A stretch of 64,000 bases of DNA, taken from Oceaniglobus ichthyenteri (lineage in GTDB: Bacteria > Pseudomonadota > Alphaproteobacteria > Rhodobacterales > Rhodobacteraceae). The translations under genes were made by a program, and so were the position numbers. Positions 35,304 to 44,216 of the stretch are shown one piece after another (positions within the stretch are counted from its first letter, which is position 1; every line of letters starts with the position of its first letter). The notes below the pieces were generated by a model. That model had not been told where the DNA came from, did no database searches, and worked only from the letters and a program-made list of their open reading frames with translations. Location: the NCBI RefSeq assembly GCF_003057885.1, contig NZ_QAGK01000012.1, positions 1-64,000 on the forward strand, given 5' to 3'.

Positions 35304-36819
35304 CCCATTCGCCAGCCATCATCAGCCCCAAACGGCGCGCATCCAACCCGGTGCTGGCCACCGGCGGGGACAGGCGGCCCTTGACGATGGCCTGTATTCT
35401 GTCGGCCAAGGCCAAGGTTTCATCCAGATCCTCGGAGATCAACAAAACAGCGCACCCCTTTGATCGGGCTGCTAAAATTTCGGAATGTACGGCGGCAATT
35501 GCGCCCTCGTCCAACCCGCGGGTGGGCTGTGCCGCGATCAGTATCGCAGGACCATCAAGCAGGTTGCGACCAAAAATCAGCTTTTGCATATTGCCGCCCG
35601 ATAGGTTGCGGGTGGCGGTATCGGGGGTGCCACCGCGCACATCGAACCGCGCGATAATCTTATCGCAAAACGCGCGGGCGGGGCGCGAACGCACAAACCC
35701 CCAGCGTGAAAACCGCGAATCGCCCAACCGTTCCAGAACCGCATTTTGCCACAGGGTGAAATCACCCACTGCGCCTTCGGTGTTGCGGTCTTCGGGGATG
35801 CGGCCAATGCCCTTGGCGATAAGGTGCGACGGCGTTGCCCGGCCCAAGGGTGCGCCCAGCACCGTCAGGGTGCCCGCGCCGGGATGGGCCAGGCCCGACA
35901 GCAGATGAGCAAGCACCGTTTGGCCGTTGCCAGAAACGCCGATAATGCCCAACACCTCTCCCCGGTGCAGAGAAAAATCTATATCTTGCAGTACCTTGAT
36001 GCTTTTGACGGTTACATCAACACCGCGCGCCTCAACCACGGTCGGCCCGCGTAGGGCATCGCCGCGCTTGGGCCGTTCGACCCGGCGGCCCACCATCAGC
36101 GCGGCCAACTCATCCTTGTCGGTGGCCGATGTGGCGCGTTCTGCGGTCACCCGCCCGCCGCGCAAAACCACCACGCGGTCGGCGCTCTCCATCACTTCGT
36201 TCAATTTGTGGGAAATAAAGATAATCGAAAGCCCTTGCGCCGCCATCGTCCGCAACACTTGAAACAGCTTTTCTGCCTCAGGGCGGGTCAAAACGGCGGT
36301 GGGTTCATCCAGAATCAGGATTTCGGCGTCGTTATACAGCGCCTTTAAAATCTCGACCCGCTGCTGTTCACCCACCGAAAGATCGCTGACCCGCGCATCG
36401 GGGTTGGCGGCCAGACCGAAGCGTTTGCAAAGTGTGGCCAATTTCGCGCGGGCCGCCCCGGTGCGGGCGCGCAGGGCGAACAACGGCTCGGTTCCGGTCA
36501 TAATGTTTTCAAGCACGGTCAGGTTTGGCGCCAGGGTGAAATGCTGATGCACCATCCCGACGCCCGCATTGATCGCATCGCGGGGCCGCCCCATGGTCAG
36601 GCAGGTATCCTTAACCGTGACCGAGCCTGAATCGGGCATATAATGGCCGAACAGAATGTTCATCAGCGTGGTTTTGCCCGCGCCATTTTCCCCAAGCAGG
36701 GCCAAAACCTCGCCTTTGGCCAGGGAAATGGACACGTCTTCATTGGCCACAACCGGGCCAAACCGTTTGCTGATCCCCACAAGGGACAGGACAGGGGATG
36801 ATGGTGCAGGGCTGTTCAT
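35284..36819 (-). CDS. ABC transporter ATP-binding protein (two ABC domains)
   Basis: This 511-residue protein has two ABC cassettes in tandem. The first has Walker A GENGAGKTTLM, signature LSVGEQQRVEILKAL and Walker B ILILDEPTAVL. The second has a degenerate Walker A (GVSGNGQTVLA, lacking the usual Lys) and signature LSGGNMQKLIFGR. This asymmetry is normal in the sugar/nucleoside (RbsA-like) class. It drives uptake by the two permeases encoded downstream. Confidence 0.93.
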   Translation of the reverse strand: MNSPAPSSPVLSLVGISKRFGPVVANEDVSISLAKGEVLALLGENGAGKTTLMNILFGHYMPDSGSVTVKDTCLTMGRPRDAINAGVGMVHQHFTLAPNLTVLENIMTGTEPLFALRARTGAARAKLATLCKRFGLAANPDARVSDLSVGEQQRVEILKALYNDAEILILDEPTAVLTRPEAEKLFQVLRTMAAQGLSIIFISHKLNEVMESADRVVVLRGGRVTAERATSATDKDELAALMVGRRVERPKRGDALRGPTVVEARGVDVTVKSIKVLQDIDFSLHRGEVLGIIGVSGNGQTVLAHLLSGLAHPGAGTLTVLGAPLGRATPSHLIAKGIGRIPEDRNTEGAVGDFTLWQNAVLERLGDSRFSRWGFVRSRPARAFCDKIIARFDVRGGTPDTATRNLSGGNMQKLIFGRNLLDGPAILIAAQPTRGLDEGAIAAVHSEILAARSKGCAVLLISEDLDETLALADRIQAIVKGRLSPPVASTGLDARRLGLMMAGEWDGLHAV

Positions 36820-36874
36820 TTCAACATAACCAATGGGCGCAAAGGGGCCGATGTTTTACCGGCCCCCGTGCGAT

Positions 36875-37852
36875 TTATGTCGGTTCTTCCATGTTTACAG
36901 GAACCTCAAACGTGCCGGCCTTGATTGCGGCGCGTGCTTCTTCCATTGCGCCGATTGCTTCGGCGGGCACCATGGATTCGCTGTATTTAATGTCGTTTCC
37001 GCCCTCTTTCATCAGGTTGTAAGGCGTGTAATCGCGCCCGGTCGGGTCACCGGCCTGTGTGTCGGCGACGGCCGCCATCAAAAGCGGTTTGAAATACCAC
37101 ATCGCATTGGCAAACACCGTTTCGGGATAGCGCGGCGTGTAATCGATCAGGGATCCGATCGCCATGATCCCGCGTTCCTTGGCCGCGTCGGCGGTGCCGA
37201 TCCGTTCGCCAAACAGGATATCGGCGCCGGCGTCGATCTGCGCCAATCCCGCCTCGCGCGCTTTGGGTGGATCAAAGAACGTGCCAATAAAACCAACCAG
37301 ATGTTCGGCATCCGGGCGCACGGCTGTGACACCGGCACGATAGCCGTTGATCAGCATATTCACCTCGGGGATCGGAATCGCCCCGACGGCACCGAAAATG
37401 CCAGATTTGCTCATCGGGGCGGCCAACATGCCGGCCAGATACGCCGCCTCGTGATTCCAGGTCCCGAAAGTGCCGAAATTATCGCCCATTGGCCCACCCG
37501 AACTGCCCATGAGATAGCCAACATTGGGGTAATCGGCGGCAATTTCGCGGGCCTCTTGTTCAACGGCATAGGATTCGCCAACGATCAGATCGACGCCCTG
37601 TTCGCCATATTCCCGCATCGCGCGGCCATAGTCGGTGCCGCTGACACCTTCGGAGAAAACATAGTCAATCGCGCCCTCATCGGCAGCTTCCAAAAGCGCG
37701 CCGTGCAATCGGCTGTTCCAGGCGTTTTCAACCGGGCTGGCGTGAATGCCGGCGACTTTTACCTTGGCTTGACCGATGGCGGCAGGGGCATAGAGGCCCG
37801 TGGCGGTGATGGCGGCGGTGGCTTGTAAAAAGCTGCGTCTTTTCAATCTCAT
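36875..37852 (-). CDS. BMP-family substrate-binding lipoprotein-like protein of the ABC importer
   Basis: This 325-residue protein has an N-terminal twin-arginine-like signal (MRLKRRSFLQATAAITATGL). The mature chain is of the BMP/PnrA type (VAGIHASPVENAWNSRLHGA, DLIVGESYAVEQEARE, YLMGSSGGPMGDNFGTF). No lipobox cysteine is visible, so it is probably a soluble periplasmic protein. It should deliver a nucleoside or nucleobase to the permeases. The adjacent cytosine deaminase supports a pyrimidine/purine base substrate. Confidence 0.9.
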   Translation of the reverse strand: MRLKRRSFLQATAAITATGLYAPAAIGQAKVKVAGIHASPVENAWNSRLHGALLEAADEGAIDYVFSEGVSGTDYGRAMREYGEQGVDLIVGESYAVEQEAREIAADYPNVGYLMGSSGGPMGDNFGTFGTWNHEAAYLAGMLAAPMSKSGIFGAVGAIPIPEVNMLINGYRAGVTAVRPDAEHLVGFIGTFFDPPKAREAGLAQIDAGADILFGERIGTADAAKERGIMAIGSLIDYTPRYPETVFANAMWYFKPLLMAAVADTQAGDPTGRDYTPYNLMKEGGNDIKYSESMVPAEAIGAMEEARAAIKAGTFEVPVNMEEPT

Positions 37853-37871
37853 GGCGTTTCCTCTCTGTTTG

Positions 37872-39155
37872 TTATGTTTTTGGGGCGTAATCGGCAGGGT
37901 TCACATGATCGGGCCGCCCGGTCAGCGACAATTGGGTGATTTGCGGCGCTGTGCGGGCAATGATGCGCCCGCCTTTGATCACCGCCAAACGGGTGGGGCG
38001 CAGGCGCACCGCCTCAATCGCCGAGGTTGCCTGTAACAGCACCAGATCGGCGGGGTTGCCCAAGGCGATGCCGTAATCGGGCAGGCCCAGTATTTTCGCC
38101 GGATTCGCGGTGACGGCATCGAACGCTTGCCCAATCGCGGCGCGCGATGTCATCTGCGCCACATGCAGGCCCATCGACGCCACCTCTAACATGTCGCCCG
38201 ATCCCAGGCTGTACCACGGGTCCATCACGCAATCATGGCCAAAGGCCACGGTCAGCCCCGCCGCCATCAATTCAGGCACACGGGTTTGGCCCCGGCGTTT
38301 GGGGTAACTGTCGTGCCGCCCCTGAAGGGTGATGTTGATCAACGGGTTGGCGATCACGCGAATATCCGCCTCAACCATCAGGGCGATCAGCTTGGTGGCG
38401 TAATAATTATCCATCGAATGCATCGAGGTCAGGTGACTGCCGGTCACGCGCCCTTGCAATCCAAAACGCACGGTTTGTTGCGCCAGGGTTTCGATATGGC
38501 GCGACATCGGATCATCGCTTTCGTCGCAATGCAGATCCACGGGCAACCCCCGGTCGGCGGCAATGCGGCACAGTTGTTCAACCGAGGCGGCGCCATCGGC
38601 CATGGTCCGTTCAAAATGTGGAATACCGCCGACGATGTTCAAACCCATATCCAAACTGCGGTTCAACAGATCAACCGCGCCGGGGCTGCGCAAATACCCA
38701 TCCTGGGGAAAGGCGACAAGTTGCAGATCGATATAGGGTTTGACCAGGCGCTGCACCTCTAACATCGCTTCGGCGGTGCGCAATGTCGGGTCAGACACAT
38801 CTACATGGCTGCGGATTGCCAAAAGGCCCCGGGACACGGCCAGATCGCAATAGCGCAGCGCGCGTTCAACCATTCCTTCAACGGTCAGTTGCGGTTTGAG
38901 TTCGCCCCAAAGCGCGATCCCCTCGAGCAATGTACCGCTGACGTTCATGCGCGGCATGCCAAGGGATAGAGTGGCATCCATGTGGAAATGCGCGTCGACA
39001 AACGGAGGCGTGACCAATTGCCCGGCGCATTCGACCACCTCGTGCGAATCGCCGCCAACATTTTGTTCCAGCGCGGTAATTTTCCCATCCGCGATGCCGA
39101 TATCGGTGTTTGAACCATCCTTCAGGGTGGCATTGCGCAGGATCAGATCGAACAT
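37872..39155 (-). CDS. codA: Cytosine deaminase-type amidohydrolase
   Basis: This 427-residue metal-dependent hydrolase has a TIM-barrel amidohydrolase fold. Metal ligands are in FVDAHFHMD (HxH), the central VDLHCDESDD, SHLTSMHSMDNYY and GHDCVMDPW. The pattern fits bacterial cytosine deaminase, which converts cytosine to uracil and ammonia. Related members deaminate isoguanine or creatinine, so the exact substrate is uncertain. It is the first gene of the importer operon, so imported base is probably deaminated straight away. Confidence 0.85.
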   Translation of the reverse strand: MFDLILRNATLKDGSNTDIGIADGKITALEQNVGGDSHEVVECAGQLVTPPFVDAHFHMDATLSLGMPRMNVSGTLLEGIALWGELKPQLTVEGMVERALRYCDLAVSRGLLAIRSHVDVSDPTLRTAEAMLEVQRLVKPYIDLQLVAFPQDGYLRSPGAVDLLNRSLDMGLNIVGGIPHFERTMADGAASVEQLCRIAADRGLPVDLHCDESDDPMSRHIETLAQQTVRFGLQGRVTGSHLTSMHSMDNYYATKLIALMVEADIRVIANPLINITLQGRHDSYPKRRGQTRVPELMAAGLTVAFGHDCVMDPWYSLGSGDMLEVASMGLHVAQMTSRAAIGQAFDAVTANPAKILGLPDYGIALGNPADLVLLQATSAIEAVRLRPTRLAVIKGGRIIARTAPQITQLSLTGRPDHVNPADYAPKT

Positions 39156-39302
39156 GTTGGGCCGCCTGAGTGATTCATCATGAATTTGACCATACAGAAA
39201 AAGTTACAAATGCCGACTCTTTGTAAGCTGATTCTTTGTCTGGATGCACGGGCTGCCTGTCATTTAATCAGTTGAAAATAATCTGCCGTTGGATGGGGCA
39301 GG

Positions 39303-40091
39303 TTACGCCGAACCATGGCCGATTTCATTCAGGAATTCAGTCAGGGTTGCGGCAAATTCTTGGGGTTTTTCCACACTGGGCAAATGCCCTGCGCCGCGGA
39401 TCAGATGAAACCGCGCGCCGTTGATCAGGCCCGCCGTTTCGCGCACCATGTCGGGCGGCGTCGAGCCATCTTCGCTGCCCGCGATGGCCAGAGTGGGCAG
39501 GGTGAGCGTGGCGGTGGTGGTCAAAAAATCACTGCCCGATATTGCGGCGCTGCATCCGGCATATCCCTGTTGCGGGGTGCGGATTAACATGTTGCGCCAT
39601 TTCACCACCTCGGGTGTGGCGCGGAACGATTTGGAAAACCAGCGTTCGATCACCCCATCGGCGACAGCGTCAACTCCGCCCTTTGTCACCTTTTCAATCC
39701 GCTCGGCCCACATTTGCGGGGTGCCAATGCGCGCGGCCGTGTTGGACAGGACCAGCGCGCGCACCTGATCCATGCGTTTCACAGCCAGGCCCTGGCCGAT
39801 CATGCCACCGATGGAACAGCCCACAAAAACGCAATCCTGGATGTTCAGATGATCCAAAAGGCGTTCGGCATCACCAATCAACGCGCCCATGGAATAGGGC
39901 GCAGGCGGCGCATCAGTCAGGCCATGACCGCGTTTATCATACTGAATATATTGCAGGTTTTTAGGAAGCAGCGGAATGATATCATCCCACAACCGCATAT
40001 CGGTACCCAGTGAGTTGCAAAACACCACCGGCGCGCCGTGGCCGGTGATTTTATAATGAACGTTCAGGTCGGGCAGGGGGGCGATGGGCAT
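39303..40091 (-). CDS. Alpha/beta hydrolase, 3-oxoadipate enol-lactonase-like
   Basis: This 262-residue alpha/beta hydrolase has an HG-type oxyanion region (GAPVVFCNSLGTDMRLWDD), the nucleophile elbow VGCSIGGMIG, acid near IAGSEDGSTPPD and the catalytic histidine in RGAGHLPSVEKP. The sequence is close to PcaD, which opens 3-oxoadipate enol-lactone in the beta-ketoadipate route. No other pca genes are visible here, so I do not assign the symbol. The start at 40091 follows GAGGTG. The gene lies 12 bp after the dehydratase stop. Confidence 0.83.
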   Translation of the reverse strand: MPIAPLPDLNVHYKITGHGAPVVFCNSLGTDMRLWDDIIPLLPKNLQYIQYDKRGHGLTDAPPAPYSMGALIGDAERLLDHLNIQDCVFVGCSIGGMIGQGLAVKRMDQVRALVLSNTAARIGTPQMWAERIEKVTKGGVDAVADGVIERWFSKSFRATPEVVKWRNMLIRTPQQGYAGCSAAISGSDFLTTTATLTLPTLAIAGSEDGSTPPDMVRETAGLINGARFHLIRGAGHLPSVEKPQEFAATLTEFLNEIGHGSA

Positions 40092-40103
40092 TTTACACCT
40101 CAA

Positions 40104-41090
40104 TCAGGCAAAGCGGGACAGGGCGGTGGCAAACACGGCGGCGTCCACATTCCCGCCCGATGCCACGGCGATGATCGGCCCGTCGCCCCGTGCCTCCGGG
40201 TGAAACAGGGCGGCAGCCAGAGCAACCGCGCCGCCCGGTTCCAGCACCAGTTTCAACCGTTGAAAGGCCAATGCCATGGCATGGAGCGCCTGATCGTCGC
40301 TCACGCTCAGGGGGGCGGCGCAATGTTCGTGCATGATCGGAAAGGTCAATTGGCCCGGTGCGGGGGTCAGGATTGCATCGCAGATTGATCCGGTGGCGCG
40401 CGGATTGCTTTGGATCGTTCCGGCCTTCAACGAGCGTTTCACATCGTCAAACCCATCGGGTTCAACCGGGCGCACCCGCAGGCCCGGCGCACGATCGGCC
40501 AGCGCCAAAGCAATGCCTGAGGTCAGGCCACCACCGCCGCAGCACACCAATACATCGGCCTTGGTAATGCCAAGCGTGGCGGCCTGTTCGGCGATTTCCA
40601 GACCGGCGGTGCCTTGTCCGGCAATCACCTGTGGGTCGTCGAATGGTTTGATCAGGGTCAGCCCCCGCTCGGCTGCCATGCGGGCGCCGATTTCATCACG
40701 GTCTTCACTGCTGCGATCATACAGCACCACTTCGCCGCCCAAGGCGCGGGTGTTGTCGATTTTCATCTGTGGCGCATCTGCGGGCATGATGATCACGGCG
40801 GTGGTGCCATGGGCGGCGGCGGCGCGCGCCACCCCTTGGGCATGATTGCCACTGGAAAATGCAATCACCCCTTTGGCGCGTTGATCGGGAGGCAGGGCCG
40901 ACAGCGCCGCCCAACCACCGCGCGCCTTGAAACTGCCGGTGTGTTGCAAACACTCGGCCTTCACCCACACGGGCCGCCCGGCGATGTCATCCAGAAATGG
41001 CGAAGACAACAGCGGCGTTTTGCGAATGTGGCCTTTCGCGCGCGCTGCGGCGGCGGTGATCATTTCGATGTTCAAAACTGGGTGCTCCAC
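40104..41090 (-). CDS. Threonine/serine dehydratase-like PLP enzyme
   Basis: This 328-residue fold-type II PLP enzyme has the Schiff-base lysine in HTGSFKARGGW (near residue 54), a phosphate-binding glycine loop VCCGGGGLTSGIAL, and FSSGNHAQGVARAAAAHG. These features are typical of threonine ammonia-lyase, serine dehydratase and serine/aspartate racemase relatives. There is no C-terminal ACT regulatory domain, so it is the catabolic, non-IlvA form. It overlaps the neighbouring hydrolase by 19 bp. Confidence 0.87.
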   Translation of the reverse strand: MEHPVLNIEMITAAAARAKGHIRKTPLLSSPFLDDIAGRPVWVKAECLQHTGSFKARGGWAALSALPPDQRAKGVIAFSSGNHAQGVARAAAAHGTTAVIIMPADAPQMKIDNTRALGGEVVLYDRSSEDRDEIGARMAAERGLTLIKPFDDPQVIAGQGTAGLEIAEQAATLGITKADVLVCCGGGGLTSGIALALADRAPGLRVRPVEPDGFDDVKRSLKAGTIQSNPRATGSICDAILTPAPGQLTFPIMHEHCAAPLSVSDDQALHAMALAFQRLKLVLEPGGAVALAAALFHPEARGDGPIIAVASGGNVDAAVFATALSRFA

Positions 41091-41890
41091 TGGGCAAGGG
41101 CGCTGCGCGCTTCGGGTTCGTCCAAAAACGGAATATGGCCGCGATCGGGAACTTCGGCAAAGATCATATCGGGGCGGCGGGCGCGCATTTCTGCGGCGGT
41201 TTCGCGCGATAACAGATCGGAGTTCGCCCCCCGGATCAGCGCCAAAGGCAGGCCATCCATGGCATCAAACAGCGGCCAAAGATCAGGCGCAGGTTGCGCA
41301 CCAGAGGCCGCGACCGACTTTGCCAAAGCCGGATCATAGTTGATTTTCAGCCCGTCAGCGGTGGCGATATAATGCTTGGCCGCTTCTTCGGCCCAGCGGG
41401 TGGCGGGCACATTTGCAAAGCCGGTGATCCGGCTTGGCATCAGCGCGGCGGCCTCGGCGTGGGTTTTGACGCTGGGATTGCGGCCAATATAGCCTTTGAT
41501 GGTTTCCAACCCGGATGGCGCGATTTCAGGGCCGATATCGTTTAACGCAACAGCGGTAAGCCGGTGTTTTGCCGTGGCCGCCAGAACCATGGCAATCAAA
41601 CCGCCGCGCGATGTGCCCAAAATCGCCGCCCGTTTCAGCCCCAGATGATCAAGCAGTTCCAGCGTATCGCGTGCCTCAACCGGGATTGTGTAATCTTCCC
41701 ACTGGCCCCATTCGGATTGGCCCCGCCCACGATAATCAAGCCGGATCAACCGGTTATTGGTCAGATAGGGTAGAACATAATCGAAATCGGTGGTGTTGCG
41801 GGTCAGCCCCGCCAGACAGACAAGCGGCGCGCCGTCGCCCTGATCGTCATAATACAGCGACAAGCCATCGGAGGTGGTGAAATGAGGCAT
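41072..41890 (-). CDS. Alpha/beta hydrolase
   Basis: This 272-residue alpha/beta hydrolase begins MPHFTTSDGLSLYYDDQGDG. The nucleophile motif is LGTSRGGLIAM (near residue 94). The catalytic histidine is probably in VPDRGHIPFLDEPE near 250. The family includes esterases, lactonases and haloalkane dehalogenase relatives, and I cannot name the substrate. The start overlaps the stop of the haloacid dehalogenase gene by ATGA, so the two are coupled. Confidence 0.85.
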   Translation of the reverse strand: MPHFTTSDGLSLYYDDQGDGAPLVCLAGLTRNTTDFDYVLPYLTNNRLIRLDYRGRGQSEWGQWEDYTIPVEARDTLELLDHLGLKRAAILGTSRGGLIAMVLAATAKHRLTAVALNDIGPEIAPSGLETIKGYIGRNPSVKTHAEAAALMPSRITGFANVPATRWAEEAAKHYIATADGLKINYDPALAKSVAASGAQPAPDLWPLFDAMDGLPLALIRGANSDLLSRETAAEMRARRPDMIFAEVPDRGHIPFLDEPEARSALAQWSTQF

Positions 41891-42567
41891 CAGAGTAAAC
41901 CTAAAAGATTGGAAAGATCGGGCAAGATATGGTGCGGTTTGGCGGGCAACCGATCAACCGGATCGCCCGCGCGGTTAACCCAGACCGTGGTGAACCCGTA
42001 TCCCGCAGCGGCGGCCGCATCCCACCCATTGGACGACACGAACAGCACTTCGGATTTGGAACAGCCGAACCGTTGGCCCACCAAATTATAGACCCGCGCA
42101 TCGGGTTTGAACACGCCAACCGACTCTACCGATAGTATATCGTCCAACAACTCCGACAGATTGGCCGAGCCGACCGCCCCCGCCAACATATCGGGCGACC
42201 CGTTTGACAGGATCGCGGTGGTCATACCCATCGCGCGCAGTGATCCCAGGCTTTCGGGCACCTCGGGATAGGCATCCAACGCCCAATACAGCGCCAAAAG
42301 ACGTTCGCGCAGGGCCGGATCGTCAATCTCGGCCGCCTCAAGCGCCCAATCCAGCCCATCCTGTGTGACCTGCCAAAAATCGCAATATTCGCCGGTGATT
42401 GCCCGCAACCACGTATATTGCAGCTGTTTCGCCCGCCAGTCTGCGGCCAGTTTCGGCCAGATGCGGCGCAGGGCGTGATTGCCCGGTTCCTGTGCTGCGG
42501 CGCGGGCGGCGGCGGTGACATCGAACAAGGTGCCATAGGCGTCAAAGATACAGGTGGTGATGGCCAT
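41890..42567 (-). CDS. Haloacid dehalogenase, type II
   Basis: This 225-residue HAD-superfamily hydrolase has the nucleophile aspartate in CIFDAYGTLFDV (near residue 8), motif II ILSNGSPDM, the lysine in KPDARVYNLVG, and motif III SSNGWDAAAAAGYGF, the signature of L-2-haloacid dehalogenases. It would hydrolyse L-2-haloacids to D-2-hydroxyacids, although some close relatives act on phosphates. The ATG at 42567 starts at the first beta strand. It is the first gene of the 42567-39303 run and is divergent from the FKBP gene. Confidence 0.87.
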   Translation of the reverse strand: MAITTCIFDAYGTLFDVTAAARAAAQEPGNHALRRIWPKLAADWRAKQLQYTWLRAITGEYCDFWQVTQDGLDWALEAAEIDDPALRERLLALYWALDAYPEVPESLGSLRAMGMTTAILSNGSPDMLAGAVGSANLSELLDDILSVESVGVFKPDARVYNLVGQRFGCSKSEVLFVSSNGWDAAAAAGYGFTTVWVNRAGDPVDRLPAKPHHILPDLSNLLGLL

Positions 42568-42678
42568 GGGGTGCCTTTTGTTTGGTCGTCGCGTGATCGT
42601 GACACAGCCGCAGGACAAGGGAAAGCCCCGGGGGTTTACTTGGGCGGCAGGGTTTGACAGGATGTCGGGGATTTTTTG

Positions 42679-42703
42679 GCGCGCCGCTCCTGGCGCGCTT
42701 TTT
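42679..42703 (+). promoter_or_regulatory. Terminator-like hairpin in the leader of the FKBP gene
   Basis: GCGCGCC (42679-42685) pairs with GGCGCGC (42692-42698), loop GCTCCT, followed by TTTTT. It lies 24 bp before the FKBP start on its own strand with no plus-strand gene upstream. The loop CTCCT is complementary to the ribosome site AGGAG (42710-42714). It may act as an attenuator or a translation switch. Confidence 0.5.
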
Positions 42704-42721
42704 AATTTAAGGAGAACTGCA

Positions 42722-43150
42722 ATGGCTGAGGCACAATCAGGCAATAAAATTCAAATGCACTATACCGGATCGCTGGAAGACGGCACCGTATTCGACAGCT
42801 CTGAAGGCCGCGACCCGTTAGAGTTTGAATTGGGTTCGGGACAGATCATCCCCGGATTGGATGCCGCAGTGACAGGCATGTCCGTGGGCGATGAAAAGAC
42901 GGTAACAATTCCGGCTGACGAAGCTTACGGCGCGCATCACCCCGAGCGGGTGCAGGCCGTGCCGCGCGATCAATTCCCCGATCACATTCCGGCCGAGGTT
43001 GGCACCCAATTGCAGGTGCAAACCCCCGATGGTCAGGCGATGCCAGTGGTGATTGCCGATGTGACGGATGAGGCAATCACGATTGATGCCAATCACCCCT
43101 TGGCCGGCAAAGATCTGACCTTTGCGGTTTCGGTTGTGGATATTTCCTAA
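42722..43150 (+). CDS. FKBP-type peptidyl-prolyl isomerase (SlyD-like)
   Basis: This 142-residue cytoplasmic isomerase begins MAEAQSGNKIQMHYTGSLED. It has the FKBP strands VFDSSEGRDPLEFELGSGQI, then IPGLDAAVTGM, and the inserted IF domain (ADEAYGAHHPERVQAVPRDQ) of the SlyD/FkpB class. It speeds proline isomerisation during folding and acts as a chaperone. The His-rich nickel-binding tail of E. coli SlyD is absent. AAGGAG precedes the ATG, and a terminator follows. Confidence 0.93.
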   Translation: MAEAQSGNKIQMHYTGSLEDGTVFDSSEGRDPLEFELGSGQIIPGLDAAVTGMSVGDEKTVTIPADEAYGAHHPERVQAVPRDQFPDHIPAEVGTQLQVQTPDGQAMPVVIADVTDEAITIDANHPLAGKDLTFAVSVVDIS

Positions 43151-43171
43151 GCCAAGGCTTGCTGAGATTTC

Positions 43172-43205
43172 AAAGGCCAGGGTGGTGCGCCGCCCTGGCC
43201 TTTTT
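43172..43205 (+). terminator. Intrinsic terminator after the FKBP gene
   Basis: AAAGGCCAGGG and its complement CCCTGGCCTTT form a stem around a GC-rich loop, followed by TTTTT. As the flanks are A-rich on one side and T-rich on the other, it can also stop the convergent serine hydrolase transcript. Confidence 0.88.
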
Positions 43206-44212
43206 CATGTCATTTCGCGCTGGGCAATCGGCAGGATCGCGCCCGACACCAGCGCGTGCAGCGTTTTCAAATGGCCATTGATCGGCGCGGGCCTGCCCGG
43301 ATTGCTGGTCATCACCACGGTCAGGGCGCGTTCGGGCACGACGTATATCATCTGCCCGCCATAGCCGCGGGCATAATTGACCCGTACACCATTGGTATCC
43401 CATAAAAACCAGGTCAGCCCGTATCGGTGCTCGGGCACATCGGCCATGGTGCGCGGTTGCCAACAGATTTCAATCCAGCCGGGGCTGGTCAGGGTTTCAT
43501 CCTGCCAGGTGCCGTTGGTGCGATACGCCTCGCCATAGCGAAACATGCCGATGGGCGAAATGTGCATATCATTGCCGCCCAGATAATTGCCTTGGGGGTC
43601 GCGCGTCCAAGGGGGAAAGGATATGTCGAGCGGATCGCCGACGCGTTCATTGGCCAGTTCCAACAGGGATTTGCCCGCCGCAGTGGCCAAAGCCACGCCC
43701 AGAATATGGGTATTGGCCGTGGAATAAAGCCGCGTGGTGCCCGGATCGGCGAGCATCGGTGCCTCATAGGCCTCATAAATCCAGTGTTTGCCCGATACCC
43801 ATGCGCCATACGTGCGGCCCGCGAATGGCGTCAGGCCCGATTGCATCGCCAACAGATGCTCCACCGTGATCGATTTGGCCCGCCTGTCGGCGCGCCGGGG
43901 GATGACGCGTTTGAGATAGGGGGCGACGGGGCTGTCAAGTGACGGGATTTCACCGCGTTCGATGGCTGCGCCCGCCAAAGTTGAAAGCAAGGATTTGCTA
44001 ACCGATTTCACGTTGACCGGCGTGTTCAGATCGGGGCCGCGAAAGGCGCGGGCGTCGATGATTTTGCCGTGCTGCGCGATAAGCAGAGTGTTAAGCTGCT
44101 CGACCTCGCGCGCCAAGGTGAACACATCTTCAAAGACGGTGGGGGCGGCATGGGCGGGCAGGGCGCAGCCCGCCGCCAACATGGCCAGAACGGTGCGGCG
44201 ATCCTGCCGCAT
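43205..44212 (-). CDS. Exported serine hydrolase (beta-lactamase/esterase class C type)
   Basis: This 335-residue protein has a twin-arginine-like signal peptide (MRQDRRTVLAMLAAGCALPA, cleavage after AHAA). The class C beta-lactamase-type SxxK motif is in KSVSKSLLSTLAG near residue 70. The tyrosine motif is in RLYSTANTHILG. Family members include esterases, D-aminopeptidases and penicillin-binding hydrolases. Beta-lactamase activity is not implied. I use the ATG at 44212, since sequence upstream is the other frame of fabI. The gap to fabI is 4 bp. Confidence 0.85.
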   Translation of the reverse strand: MRQDRRTVLAMLAAGCALPAHAAPTVFEDVFTLAREVEQLNTLLIAQHGKIIDARAFRGPDLNTPVNVKSVSKSLLSTLAGAAIERGEIPSLDSPVAPYLKRVIPRRADRRAKSITVEHLLAMQSGLTPFAGRTYGAWVSGKHWIYEAYEAPMLADPGTTRLYSTANTHILGVALATAAGKSLLELANERVGDPLDISFPPWTRDPQGNYLGGNDMHISPIGMFRYGEAYRTNGTWQDETLTSPGWIEICWQPRTMADVPEHRYGLTWFLWDTNGVRVNYARGYGGQMIYVVPERALTVVMTSNPGRPAPINGHLKTLHALVSGAILPIAQREMT

Positions 44213-44216
44213 CGCG

